Assembly (NCBI RefSeq): GCF_039523435.1
Contig: NZ_BAAAFH010000003.1
Location: 1,164,207-1,228,206 of the forward strand
Origin: Wandonia haliotis
Lineage (GTDB): Bacteria; Bacteroidota; Bacteroidia; Flavobacteriales_D; Crocinitomicaceae
Length of the DNA stretch: 64,000 nt
Direction of reading: 5' to 3'
Under the pieces are notes generated by a model. It saw nothing but the letters and a program-made list of their open reading frames with translations. It was not told where the DNA came from and made no database searches. Shown here in pieces: positions 1 to 8,371 of this stretch. The position numbers and the translations under genes were made by a program. Each line of letters starts with the position of its first letter. Position 1 is the stretch's first letter.

Positions 1-69
1 ATGATTTGTTTTGTTTATAAACGTAAATTCTATAGAATTGGTTTTCTTTTCGATGAAAAAAAGAACAGT

Positions 70-1974
70 TTACAGTGTTTCTTTCAGCCAGTTAAAAAAC
101 TCTCGCTGCCAGATTAAAGCGTTCTGAGGTTGTAATACCCAATGGTTTTCATCCGGAAGATAAAGGAATTTACTTTTTATTCCCTGTAACTGAGCTGCCT
201 GAAAAGCTTCCTGACCTTGCCCGATTGGTACACGGTAGTCTTTACCTCCCTGAATGATCAGAATAGGAGTATTCCACTTCCCTACCAAATTCTTTGGGTT
301 GAATTTCTGATACGTTTTTTGAGCAATAGGATTATCTTTTTCCCAGTAAGCACCTCCCATATCCCAGTTAGTGAAGAAAACCTCTTCGGTTGTCCCGTAC
401 ATACTTTCCAGATTGAAAACACCACAGTGTGAAATGAATGTCTTGAAACGATTTTCATGGATTCCGGCAAGATAAAAAACGGAATATCCTCCATAGCTTG
501 CCCCGATAGCTCCCAGACGATCTTTGTCTACAAACGATTTTTTGGACATTTCATCAATAGCAGTCAGATAATCATCCATAACCTGTCCTCCCCAGTCCTG
601 GCTGATCTGCTCGTTCCATTTTACTCCGTGTCCGGGCATTCCCCGACGGTTAGGGGCTACTATAATGTACCCCTGAGCTGCCATTACCTGAAAATTCCAA
701 CGGAATGAATAGAATTGAGAAAGAGCAGACTGAGGACCTCCCTGACAATACAGAAGAGTCGGATATTTTTTTGAAGGGTCAAAGTTGGGAGGATAAATTA
801 CCCAGGTCAACATCTTTTGTCCATCAGTTGTTGTAAAGTACTCTCTTTTAACAGTGCTTAATGTAATTTCATTGTACTTTTTGTCGTTTACTGTAGTGAG
901 TTGTAACCACTTGTTCTTTTTTGAGTTGAAACTGAAAATCTCGGAAGCGTGATTCATGTCTGTACGGGTAACATAAAACTGATCTCCGTCAATAGCAATA
1001 ATACTTGTGACATCGAAATCACCATCTGATAATTGTTTTACTTCAGCTGCCCGGTTTGAGTTGTATGGGATAGTTACTTCAAAAAGTTGACGGGTTCCAT
1101 TGACGGCAGCGATGAAATAAATAGTGTTACCATCCTCGCTCCACGTAAATGTATCTACAGTTCCGTCCCAAAAGGCCGTTACATTCATAATCAGTTTACC
1201 TCTTTTGACAATGATATCATTCTTGTCTGCTTCATATCCGTCCCGTTGCATCTGTAACCAGGCAAGTGCGCCGTTTGTTGCAAAAGCGGGATGTGTATCA
1301 TATCCCGTGTTGTTTTCTGTAAGATTTTCTGTTTTTCCTGATTCCAGGTGATACATAAAAAGATCGGTATTGGTGCTGGTAGCATATGCTGTTCCACTGC
1401 TTTTTTTAGCTACGTACACAATCGCACTTCCTCCGGGAGCCCAGCAATAGTCCTCAGATCCCCCAAAGGGCTGTTGAGGCGAATGAAAAGGTTCACCTTT
1501 CATAATATCCATTCCAATTTCATCACTATTTCGCTTTTTGTAGAACACATGATTGTAAGTGCCATCATTCCATGTATCCCAGTGTCGGTAATCAAGAGCA
1601 TCATATATTAAAGCCGAGCTTTTAGGAAGATCAGGATACACTTCAGATGCCTTCGTTTTTTGTACAGGTACTGCTTTGTGATACAGTTCGAATTTACCAT
1701 CCGGAGATACAAAAGGATCATCAAGTAGTTCTGAGTAGTCTTTTATTTCCGTAGCTTTTCCTCCTGTAACAGGCACAATATGGTAGGAGCCGGAAAATGA
1801 ATTTTGTTCGACAGAAGGCACTGAAACCCTGTAAACAATATTCTTTTTGTCTGTAGTAAGTCCCACCGGGCTCACTCTGCCAAGTTGCCACAGCAATTCG
1901 GGGGTCATGACCTGTTGTCCTGACAATTGTAGTGTAGTTAGAAGAAGAACAAGTGTGTAGACTACTTTTTTCAT
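70..1974 (-). CDS. S9 family prolyl oligopeptidase / dipeptidyl aminopeptidase, exported
   Basis: Serine peptidase of the S9 (prolyl oligopeptidase) family, expected to release short peptides in the periplasm or at the cell surface. The 634-residue protein starts with a cleavable-looking signal peptide (Lys-Lys, then a Leu/Val-rich core ending near residue 19). A WD40-like beta-propeller region covers about residues 30-370, and a C-terminal alpha/beta hydrolase follows. The catalytic triad can be read: Ser493 in GASYGGYS, Asp579 in GGKDYRVP and His611 in ENHW. Length is usual for the bacterial S9B/S9C type. It is monocistronic; a possible imperfect -7 box (TACTTTAG on the minus strand) lies near 2010-2017. 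Family assignment is firm; the substrate is unknown. Confidence 0.93.
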   Translation of the reverse strand: MKKVVYTLVLLLTTLQLSGQQVMTPELLWQLGRVSPVGLTTDKKNIVYRVSVPSVEQNSFSGSYHIVPVTGGKATEIKDYSELLDDPFVSPDGKFELYHKAVPVQKTKASEVYPDLPKSSALIYDALDYRHWDTWNDGTYNHVFYKKRNSDEIGMDIMKGEPFHSPQQPFGGSEDYCWAPGGSAIVYVAKKSSGTAYATSTNTDLFMYHLESGKTENLTENNTGYDTHPAFATNGALAWLQMQRDGYEADKNDIIVKRGKLIMNVTAFWDGTVDTFTWSEDGNTIYFIAAVNGTRQLFEVTIPYNSNRAAEVKQLSDGDFDVTSIIAIDGDQFYVTRTDMNHASEIFSFNSKKNKWLQLTTVNDKKYNEITLSTVKREYFTTTDGQKMLTWVIYPPNFDPSKKYPTLLYCQGGPQSALSQFYSFRWNFQVMAAQGYIIVAPNRRGMPGHGVKWNEQISQDWGGQVMDDYLTAIDEMSKKSFVDKDRLGAIGASYGGYSVFYLAGIHENRFKTFISHCGVFNLESMYGTTEEVFFTNWDMGGAYWEKDNPIAQKTYQKFNPKNLVGKWNTPILIIQGGKDYRVPIGQGQEAFQAAQLQGIKSKFLYLPDENHWVLQPQNALIWQREFFNWLKETL

Positions 1975-2189
1975 GATGTGCTTTTCTCGTTTTTAATTAA
2001 AAGACTAAAGTATAAAAAACGTAGCAGATTACTATACAGAGGGTTTTAAATAGCATCATTGAAGGTAATAACTGATATATGACAGGAAGTTGAGAAAATG
2101 TTTCTGATATTTCTCATGTATGTAACTGATATTCTTCAGAGCTCACTTGTCGGAAAGGAAGCATCTTTGTCTCAGGAAAAGAAAAGAAC

Positions 2190-2609
2190 ATGAAAAAGAG
2201 AGAGCCTGTTTCCAATATAATGACCGAAGCTGTCATAACAGTTGATAAAACGACGCATGACCTAAGAGATATACGTGAGATCTTTCGTCAGAAGAAAATA
2301 CGGCATATCCCGGTAACAGAAGGAGATGAGTTGGCAGGGATAATTAGTTCCACCGATTTGAACCGTCTCTCTTTTGGAACGATTTTTGAGAATCAGGAAA
2401 ATGCAGATGAAGCAGTTTTGGATATGTTGAGTATTGATCAGGTGATGACAAGTAAATTAAAAGTAGTTTCACCTGATACACTAATCAAAGAAGTAGCAGA
2501 GATTTTTGCCAATGAACCTTTTCATTCGCTGCCTGTTGTTGAAGCAGGAACTATAAAAGGAATTGTAACCAGTACTGATGTAATAAAGTATTTACTGGAT
2601 CAATATTAA
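2190..2609 (+). CDS. Tandem CBS-domain protein
   Basis: A 139-residue protein made only of two CBS domains (about residues 7-60 and 77-138), each opening with a V..IMT / QVMT type motif and ending in a G(I)I.S.TD(L/V) segment. Stand-alone CBS pairs usually bind adenine nucleotides and act as energy or redox sensors for a partner protein. No signal peptide or membrane segment is present, so it is cytoplasmic. It is a single gene followed by a strong terminator. The partner is not visible in the neighbourhood. Confidence 0.9.
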   Translation: MKKREPVSNIMTEAVITVDKTTHDLRDIREIFRQKKIRHIPVTEGDELAGIISSTDLNRLSFGTIFENQENADEAVLDMLSIDQVMTSKLKVVSPDTLIKEVAEIFANEPFHSLPVVEAGTIKGIVTSTDVIKYLLDQY

Positions 2610-2652
2610 CCACCATTCACTAATAAACAACACACACACCCACACCCAAATC

Positions 2653-2683
2653 AAAAAATCCATGTCGCGACATGGATTTTTTT
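2653..2683 (+). terminator. Rho-independent terminator after the CBS gene
   Basis: A perfect 30-base palindrome with arms AAAAAATCCATGTCG and CGACATGGATTTTTT is followed by more T. It is preceded by a short CA-rich run at 2628-2647. It would end the CBS transcript and insulate etfBA. Confidence 0.85.
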
Positions 2684-2775
2684 GTTTTATATTAACTCAT
2701 TAAGTTATGAGCGCATAATTTTGATTCCTGTGGACAATTCTTGAAAACTTTCTGATTATTTTTAGCACAAATTGT

Positions 2776-2783
2776 TACTTTTG
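2776..2783 (+). promoter_or_regulatory. -7 box of the etfBA promoter
   Basis: TACTTTTG matches the Bacteroidota -7 consensus TAnnTTTG. The predicted start near 2788 gives a leader of about 45 bases before etfB. No clear -33 TTG was found at the usual spacing. Confidence 0.55.
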
Positions 2784-2832
2784 TGGTTGTAGTATAAAGA
2801 CAATTACATTTATTTTATAAACCCCGATAAGA

Positions 2833-3576
2833 ATGAAAATACTAGTTTGTATTAGTAAATCTCCGGACACTACATCGAAAATTTCCTTTACAGATGGGAA
2901 TACAAAGTTTGATGAAAACGGAGTTCAGTACATTGTAAACCCGTATGACGAATGGTATGCTTTAGTTCGTGCTCTTGAGTTGAAAGAAGCGGGAAAAGCA
3001 GAAAAAGTTACTATTGTTACAGTTGGAACAGCTACTGATGAGCCGGTTATGAGAAAAGCCTTGGCTATTGGTGCAGATGATGCAGTTCGTATTAATGCAG
3101 AAGCCAAAGACGCATTTTATGTAGCTTCTCAGATTGCTGATTACGCAAAAGCCAATGGGTACGAATTGGTACTGACAGGAAAAGAGACCATTGATTTTAA
3201 CGGAAGTCAGGTTGGAGGAATGATCGCTGAGTTGATGGATATGCCTTTTGTTTCGTTGGCAACCAAGTTGGAGTTGGATGGAACTACTGCAGCAGTAGAA
3301 AAAGAAATTGTTGGAGGAGTAGAAGAAGTGGAAGTAAACCTTCCGTTTGTAGCAAGTTGTGCGAAAGGGATGGCAGAACAACGTATCCCGAATATGCGTG
3401 GAATTATGGCTGCAAGAACTAAGCCATTGCAGGTTGTGGAGCCATCTGCTGCTGAAGAGTTAACCTCGTTTGTGGCATTTGAATTGCCGCCAGCCAAGTC
3501 GGCATGCAAGATGATTGATCCAGAGAACATGGATGAGTTGGTAGATTTGTTGCACAACGAAGCTAAAGTTATTTAA
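2833..3576 (+). CDS. etfB: Electron transfer flavoprotein beta subunit
   Basis: Beta subunit of the ETF heterodimer, which accepts electrons from acyl-CoA and related dehydrogenases and passes them to the respiratory quinone pool through ETF dehydrogenase. The 247-residue protein opens with MKILVCISKSPDT, and carries the AMP-binding ETF fold with the segment TGKETIDFNGSQVGGMIAE (about residues 116-134) and the IPNMRGIMAARTKP recognition-loop region (about 186-199), both typical of EtfB. etfA follows after 15 bases, so the two form an operon. It has its own -7 box upstream. Very secure. Confidence 0.97.
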   Translation: MKILVCISKSPDTTSKISFTDGNTKFDENGVQYIVNPYDEWYALVRALELKEAGKAEKVTIVTVGTATDEPVMRKALAIGADDAVRINAEAKDAFYVASQIADYAKANGYELVLTGKETIDFNGSQVGGMIAELMDMPFVSLATKLELDGTTAAVEKEIVGGVEEVEVNLPFVASCAKGMAEQRIPNMRGIMAARTKPLQVVEPSAAEELTSFVAFELPPAKSACKMIDPENMDELVDLLHNEAKVI

Positions 3577-3591
3577 TTTAAAATATTGATT

Positions 3592-4530
3592 ATGTCAGTT
3601 ATAGTATATGTAGACTCATTCAGCGGTTCCATTGCAAAAAACGGATTTGAAGCGGTTAATTATGCTTCGAAACTGGGAGATGTAATTGCTGTGACAGCAG
3701 GAAATGCATCGGATGATGTGTTGGCAGCATTGGGTAAATATGGAGCAAAGAAAGTCCTTAAAGATACCTCAGTTACTTCTAATGACCCTCAGCAATTGAC
3801 CCGTCTTATTGCAAAAGCTGTTGAGGCAAACGGAGCAACAACAGTTGTGGTTTCTCACGATTTGAACGGAAAAGCAATTGCACCTCGTCTTTCGGCTCGT
3901 TTAAAAGCCGGGTTGGTAGCAGGAGCTATTTCTCTTCCTGATGGAGACAAAGTAAAAGTAAACGTATTTAGTGGTAAAGCTTTCGGTTTCGTAACTGTTA
4001 AGTCGGATAAGAAAATTATTTCTCTTCTTCCGAACTCAATGAAACCAGTAGCAGAAGGTTCTGATTGCGCTGTTGAAGCATTTGATGGAGAAGCCGGAAA
4101 TACTGGATACATAATTAAAGCAACGAAGAAGCCGGAAGGTGCAATTCCTCTTCCTGAAGCTGAGTTAGTAGTTTCGGGTGGTCGTGGATTAAAAGGACCT
4201 GAGAACTGGGGGATTATTGAAGATCTTGCCAATGTATTAGGTGCTGCGACTGCTTGTTCAAGACCGGTTGCTGATATCGGGTGGAGACCTCATCATGAGC
4301 ACGTTGGACAAACAGGGGTGGCAATTCGCCCGAATCTGTATATTGCAGCAGGTATTTCAGGAGCAATTCAGCACCTTGCAGGAGTGAACGGAAGTAAAGT
4401 GATTGTAGTTATAAACACAGATCCTGAAGCACCGTTCTTTAAAGCTGCGGATTATGGAATCGTTGGTGATGCATTTGAAGTTTTGCCACGTTTGACAGAA
4501 GCTGTAAAAAAGTTTAAAGCCTCGAACTAG
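3592..4530 (+). CDS. etfA: Electron transfer flavoprotein alpha subunit
   Basis: Alpha subunit of ETF, binding FAD through its C-terminal domain. I place the start at the ATG at 3592 (MSVIVYVDSFSG) rather than an in-frame TTG two codons earlier, giving 312 residues. The C-terminal FAD motif is visible: SRPVADIGWRPHHEHVGQTG, then the GISGAIQHLAG and VVINTDPEAPFF segments that contact the FAD. It lies 15 bases behind etfB and forms the complete ETF with it. A hairpin without a T tract follows at 4574-4598. Confidence 0.97.
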   Translation: MSVIVYVDSFSGSIAKNGFEAVNYASKLGDVIAVTAGNASDDVLAALGKYGAKKVLKDTSVTSNDPQQLTRLIAKAVEANGATTVVVSHDLNGKAIAPRLSARLKAGLVAGAISLPDGDKVKVNVFSGKAFGFVTVKSDKKIISLLPNSMKPVAEGSDCAVEAFDGEAGNTGYIIKATKKPEGAIPLPEAELVVSGGRGLKGPENWGIIEDLANVLGAATACSRPVADIGWRPHHEHVGQTGVAIRPNLYIAAGISGAIQHLAGVNGSKVIVVINTDPEAPFFKAADYGIVGDAFEVLPRLTEAVKKFKASN

Positions 4531-4637
4531 GGTTTTACTCAAATATATTCTTATTTTTATCGCAGAAATGACATTGGGAAGCTTTTTGGGCTTCCCAAGT
4601 CGTTCTGTAGAATGAAGATTGTAGTTCGCAAAAAAGC

Positions 4638-5231
4638 ATGGAAAAAGTAAAATTGGAAATTGTCGGCTTGTCGTACAGCCAAACTCAATCCGGAGCTTAT
4701 GCACTTGTGCTTTCTGAAGTCGGAGGAAAAAGACGCTTACCGATTATAATAGGAGGGTTTGAAGCACAGGCAATAGCTATCGAACTGGAAAAAATGACCC
4801 CGACACGACCGCTTACACACGATTTATTCAAAAATTTTGCTTCTGATTTTGGTATTGTAGTCAAAGAAGTAATAATTTACAACCTTGTCGAAGGTATTTT
4901 CTACTCAAAACTTATTTGCGAACAAAACGGAGAGATAAAAGAAATAGATGCCCGTACATCGGATGCGATCGCAATTGGTGTACGTTTTAATTGCCCTGTT
5001 TATACTTTTGAGTCAATTCTATCGTCAGCGGGAATTTTGCTGGATGAATCAGATGACTTCTCTGAACCTACGGTTACAAATCCATCTGAAGAACAAAGTG
5101 AGCAAGGTTCATCCATGTCTACTATGAGTATTGCTGAACTGGAAGCTATGCTGGAAGATGCACTGGAGAAGGAAGAGTATGAATTGGCTTCAAAAATCCG
5201 AGATGAAATTAACAAACGCCAGGCTTCCTGA
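4638..5231 (+). CDS. Bifunctional nuclease domain (DUF151) protein with C-terminal UVR motif
   Basis: The N-terminal ~130 residues match the DUF151/bifunctional nuclease domain: LPIIIGGFEAQAIAIELE, the TRPLTHDLF motif and DARTSDAIAIGVRFNCPVY. A Ser/Glu-rich linker leads to a C-terminal UVR (UvrB/UvrC-type) helical motif at about residues 160-195, with ALEKEEYELASKIRDEI. The family is named after a plant nuclease; its bacterial function is not settled. The UVR motif suggests contact with a Uvr- or Clp-type partner. 197 residues is the usual length in Bacteroidota. The downstream transporter gene begins inside its last 29 bases, so the two are probably translationally coupled. Confidence 0.88.
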   Translation: MEKVKLEIVGLSYSQTQSGAYALVLSEVGGKRRLPIIIGGFEAQAIAIELEKMTPTRPLTHDLFKNFASDFGIVVKEVIIYNLVEGIFYSKLICEQNGEIKEIDARTSDAIAIGVRFNCPVYTFESILSSAGILLDESDDFSEPTVTNPSEEQSEQGSSMSTMSIAELEAMLEDALEKEEYELASKIRDEINKRQAS

Positions 5232-5364
5232 GTTTCTGCTAGTACTGTTCTGTTTTCTGACGTTTTTTTCGGTTTCATCTGAATTAACGGCACAGAATCA
5301 ACGTGATTTTTCCGGTGAGTGGTTTCGACGACGTGCCGAAGTGACATTCGATTACAAATTCTGA
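5203..5364 (+). pseudogene. Signal peptide and start of the nucleoside transporter N-terminal domain, cut off by a frameshift
   Basis: Beginning at ATG 5203, inside the end of the DUF151 gene, this frame reads MKLTNARLPEF, a hydrophobic core, then ELTAQNQRDFSGEWF, which looks like a signal peptide followed by a lipocalin-like beta domain. It stops at TGA 5362. The +1 frame continues the theme with SDTLFSKIRKGKWEL and runs into the transporter below. Bacteroidota CNT transporters often carry exactly such a secreted N-terminal domain, so this is most simply the true 5' end of the next gene, separated by a one-base insertion or a sequence error around 5345-5362. Confidence 0.6.
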
Positions 5365-5368
5365 CACT

Positions 5369-6832
5369 TTGTTTTCAAAAATCCGAAAAGGAAAATGGGA
5401 ACTGCATAACTCAACACACCTTATTTTGTCAGGAGCTTCTGAATCTGATACTTTTTTAATTAAAAAGAATGAAGAAAAGAAGTTGTCTTTTGTTTCTTCT
5501 TCAGGACGTAATTTTACGTTTCAAACGGAAGATATGCTTAACAATACAGGGTTTTCTTTTGAGTCTGTATTAAGAGGTTTATTAGGTTTATTGTCCCTGT
5601 TAGCAATTGGTTATCTTTTCAGTTCCGATAGAAGAAATATTAACTGGGGACAGGTTGCCAAAGGAATAGGATTACAAATTGTATTGGCTGTACTTATTCT
5701 CAAAGTTCCTTTTGTGGAGAGTGGTTTCGAGTTTCTTTCGAGAGGTTTTACGAAAGTTGTCAATATGGCGCATGAAGGAGCCGAATTTGTTTTCGGAAGT
5801 GTAGTTACGGGAGATCTGAATCCTATTGTGAAGAACTTCGTAACCTGGATCCTTCCTTCTGTGATCTTTTTCTCAGCACTTTCAGCATTATTGTACTACT
5901 GGGGAATTCTTCAGAAGTTTGTTTATCTTATGGCAGTTGTCATGAAACGACTGATGGGCTTGTCAGGAGCTGAAAGCGTAGCCGCTGCTGGAAATATATT
6001 CTTGGGACAAACAGAAGCACCCTTACTGGTGAAACCCTATTTGGGGAGAATGACCAAATCTGAACTCATGTCACTCATGGTCGGGGGGATGGCAACAATT
6101 GCCGGTGGAGTTTTGGCGGCTTATATTGCGTTTCTGGGGGAAGGGGATAAGGTAAAAGAGTTATTTTTTGCCAAACACCTTTTAGCAGCTTCGATTATGT
6201 CTGCACCGGCAGCCATTGTGTTTGCCAAAATTATACTTCCGGAAAAGGAGAAGTTTGACAAAAATTTGGAAGTATCGAAAGAAAAGTTAGGATCGAATGC
6301 TCTTGAAGCAATTGCTAATGGGACTTCCGACGGAATACGACTTGCGGCAAATGTCGCAGCGATGCTTATCGTTTTTATTAGTTTGATAGCCTTGTGTAAT
6401 TATATCCTTGGGCTTACGGGACATTATACAGGACTAAATGCTGTTATAGCAAACGGGGGACAATATGATTCCCTGAGTTTTGAGTTTATTACCGGTTACC
6501 TGTTTTCCCCTCTCGCCTGGTTGATGGGCGTCCCATGGCAGGATGCAATGATCATAGGTCAGTTGATGGGAGAAAAGACCATTCTAAACGAGTTTGTAGC
6601 ATATCCTCATTTGGGTAAATTGCAAGATGAACTAACAGGGAAATCCGTTATAATGGCAACTTATGTGTTGTGCGGATTTGCAAACTTTGCTTCCATTGGT
6701 ATTCAGGTTGGAGGAATCGGCGCACTGGCTCCGGAACGAAAATCAGAACTGGCACGATTTGGTATTAAATCTTTAATCGCCGGTACACTGGCTTGTATGA
6801 TGACGGCTGTGCTGGTAGGAATGATTTACTAA
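5369..6832 (+). CDS. NupC-type concentrative nucleoside transporter (CNT), N-terminus frameshifted
   Basis: Inner-membrane nucleoside/cation symporter. After about 70 residues of a beta-rich N-terminal domain (SKIRKGKWELHNS) the protein enters the CNT fold: a first membrane helix (GLLGLLSLLAIGYLF), then N-terminal, gate and C-terminal domains with the signature GQTEAPLLVKPYL in the nucleoside-binding region and TILNEFVAY near the end. The transporter core is complete. No good start codon exists in this frame: 5369 is TTG and the first ATG (5534) would lose the whole extra domain. Together with the fragment at 5203-5364 it reconstructs to about 540 residues. Whether the gene is really broken or the window contains an indel error cannot be told from here. 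Confidence 0.85.
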   Translation: MFSKIRKGKWELHNSTHLILSGASESDTFLIKKNEEKKLSFVSSSGRNFTFQTEDMLNNTGFSFESVLRGLLGLLSLLAIGYLFSSDRRNINWGQVAKGIGLQIVLAVLILKVPFVESGFEFLSRGFTKVVNMAHEGAEFVFGSVVTGDLNPIVKNFVTWILPSVIFFSALSALLYYWGILQKFVYLMAVVMKRLMGLSGAESVAAAGNIFLGQTEAPLLVKPYLGRMTKSELMSLMVGGMATIAGGVLAAYIAFLGEGDKVKELFFAKHLLAASIMSAPAAIVFAKIILPEKEKFDKNLEVSKEKLGSNALEAIANGTSDGIRLAANVAAMLIVFISLIALCNYILGLTGHYTGLNAVIANGGQYDSLSFEFITGYLFSPLAWLMGVPWQDAMIIGQLMGEKTILNEFVAYPHLGKLQDELTGKSVIMATYVLCGFANFASIGIQVGGIGALAPERKSELARFGIKSLIAGTLACMMTAVLVGMIY

Positions 6833-6841
6833 ACAGCCGCT

Positions 6842-7210
6842 TTATTGCACGAGGATGGTGTTTTCAAAGCCATCACAAACCCATTCGAGTTTCTTCCCTT
6901 TTTTAGCAATTCGTATGGAAGCTTTTCCCAGGGGATCTTCTAGTTCTAAGGTGTATGTACTATACTCTTTCGTAACTGCTTTGAGAACCGGAATAGTAGA
7001 GAATGTTTTGCCATCCAGGTCAACTGAAACATTGTTTTTGTCAATGGTTACCCGAAGAACAGCTCCCGCAATCTGTATGGCTTGTTCCTTTTCGGAAATT
7101 GTGTAGGGAGTTACTGTTCCCTGATAAACGCCTCTGTATTTCCGGGGTACTTTGTCGGACGTAGTACTTAAGAATAAGAAAGAAAGTAATATGATCAGGA
7201 AAATGCGCAT
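6842..7210 (-). CDS. Small exported protein of unknown function
   Basis: I do not recognise this 122-residue protein. It starts with an N-terminal hydrophobic segment (MRIFLIILLSFLFL) that looks like a signal peptide, and the rest is predicted beta-rich with alternating hydrophobic and charged residues (RGVYQGTVTPYTI, ASIRIAKKGKKLEWVCDGF). No lipobox cysteine is present. It lies 18 bases downstream of the DAHP synthase gene on the same strand and converges on the nucleoside transporter with a 9-base gap. Confidence 0.65.
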   Translation of the reverse strand: MRIFLIILLSFLFLSTTSDKVPRKYRGVYQGTVTPYTISEKEQAIQIAGAVLRVTIDKNNVSVDLDGKTFSTIPVLKAVTKEYSTYTLELEDPLGKASIRIAKKGKKLEWVCDGFENTILVQ

Positions 7211-7228
7211 ACGCCAATTTAAAAAGAA

Positions 7229-8311
7229 TTACTTGTTATGCAAAACAGAACTCTGTCTTTCAATGGATTCGGAGTGAATCGTGTTGAATATTTTTCGGAT
7301 AAATTCTCTGTTTAAGCCTTTGGATGCGCCATAACCTAAATGTTCTTCCAGTAGTTGATTCCATCTGTTCTCCTGAAAAATGGACATGTTATGCTCCTTT
7401 TTAAACCGGGCAATATCATTGACAATATTCATCCGTTGACTGAGAAGTCCTATGAGTTGATTATCAATATCGTTAATTGTATTTCGAAGATCTTCGAATC
7501 CTGATAATTCAATTCCATGTGGGAATTCATCCCGAACGATAAGTTCTTTCAGTAGTTCTTTCAGGGTCTCAGGTGTAATTTGCTGTCTGGCGTCACTCCA
7601 CGCTTCTTCGGGAGTGATATGGGTTTCAATCATCAAACCATCAAACATCAGGTCAAGTGCAATTTGAGAGACTAACGGAACCAACTCCCTTTTTCCCGTT
7701 ATATGGCTCGGATCGCAAATCAGAAGTAAGTCGGGACGTTGTTTTTTTAATTCAATTGCCATTTCCCATTCCGGTCTGTTTCGGTAAACGGATTTGTTGA
7801 ACTGAGAAACACCTCTGTGAACTGCTCCTATTCTTGTTATTCCGGCATTTTCAAGACGTTCGATCGCTCCGATCCAGAGATCAACATCAGGATTGACAGG
7901 GTTTTTAACAAGAACAGGAATATCAGTGCCCTTTATTGTTTCTGCTATTTCCTGTACAGCAAAAGGGTTCACAGTAGTTCGCGCACCAATCCAAAGTATA
8001 TCAATACCAGCTTCCAAAGCATCCAGTACGTGCTGACGATTAGCAACTTCAACAGTAGATTTTAAACCAAAATCGCGAGTAGCTTTTTTGATCCAGGGAA
8101 GAGCTTCTTTTCCGACTCCCTCAAAACTTCCTGGTCGTGTTCTCGGCTTCCATACTCCTGCCCGGAAAATTTTAACACCTGTTTCAGCAATCTTTCTGGC
8201 AATTTCGTATACCTGATCTTCTGTCTCAGCACTACAGGGACCGGCAATGGTGAGCAGTTTCTTTTCATTAAAGAATGGCCAGGTCGTATATTTATTTTTT
8301 ATTACAGACAT
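7229..8311 (-). CDS. Bifunctional 3-deoxy-7-phosphoheptulonate synthase / chorismate mutase (type II)
   Basis: Catalyses the first step of the shikimate pathway and the chorismate-to-prephenate branch toward Phe and Tyr. Residues ~15-260 form the DAHP synthase domain (LTIAGPCSAETEDQV, KPRTRPGSFEGVG, VKNPVNPDVDLWIGA, CDPSHITGKRELV). A chorismate mutase AroQ-type helical domain follows at about 265-350 (FEDLRNTINDIDNQLIGLLSQRM). I place the start at ATG 8311 (MSVIKNKYTTW, 360 residues) because the -7 box at 8355-8362 predicts transcription from about 8350, which would leave almost no leader for the longer reading starting at 8344. The fusion is standard for Bacteroidota. Another shikimate gene, aroQ, lies nearby. 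Confidence 0.95.
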   Translation of the reverse strand: MSVIKNKYTTWPFFNEKKLLTIAGPCSAETEDQVYEIARKIAETGVKIFRAGVWKPRTRPGSFEGVGKEALPWIKKATRDFGLKSTVEVANRQHVLDALEAGIDILWIGARTTVNPFAVQEIAETIKGTDIPVLVKNPVNPDVDLWIGAIERLENAGITRIGAVHRGVSQFNKSVYRNRPEWEMAIELKKQRPDLLLICDPSHITGKRELVPLVSQIALDLMFDGLMIETHITPEEAWSDARQQITPETLKELLKELIVRDEFPHGIELSGFEDLRNTINDIDNQLIGLLSQRMNIVNDIARFKKEHNMSIFQENRWNQLLEEHLGYGASKGLNREFIRKIFNTIHSESIERQSSVLHNK

Positions 8312-8354
8312 GTTCTTTTTTCCTTTCAACAAAATAATTCTCAAAAGGGTTCTA

Positions 8355-8362
8355 CAAAGATA
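8355..8362 (-). promoter_or_regulatory. -7 box of the DAHP synthase/chorismate mutase promoter
   Basis: On the minus strand this reads TATCTTTG, a full match to TAnnTTTG. The predicted start near 8350 gives a 39-base leader to ATG 8311. No obvious -33 element at standard distance. Confidence 0.5.
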
Positions 8363-8371
8363 GTGACTAAA

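Noticed and set aside
1..69. Short open reading frame starting at base 1
   Set aside because: It overlaps the 3' end of the S9 peptidase gene, has no recognisable product and ends after 38 codons.
2962..3557. Long antisense open frames opposite etfB
   Set aside because: They lie entirely inside a well-identified gene, have Cys/Asn/Ser-rich compositions without family motifs and no ribosome or promoter signal.
4574..4598. Intergenic hairpin TTGGGAAGC/GCTTCCCAA as terminator or riboswitch
   Set aside because: It has no T tract and no conserved riboswitch core; it may be a processing or structural element, but function is not supportable.
5357..5365. Programmed +1 frameshift like that of prfB in TTC-TGA-C
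   Set aside because: The Phe tRNA would need to re-pair on TCT, which is poor, and no upstream Shine-Dalgarno-like stimulator is present; an indel explains the data better.
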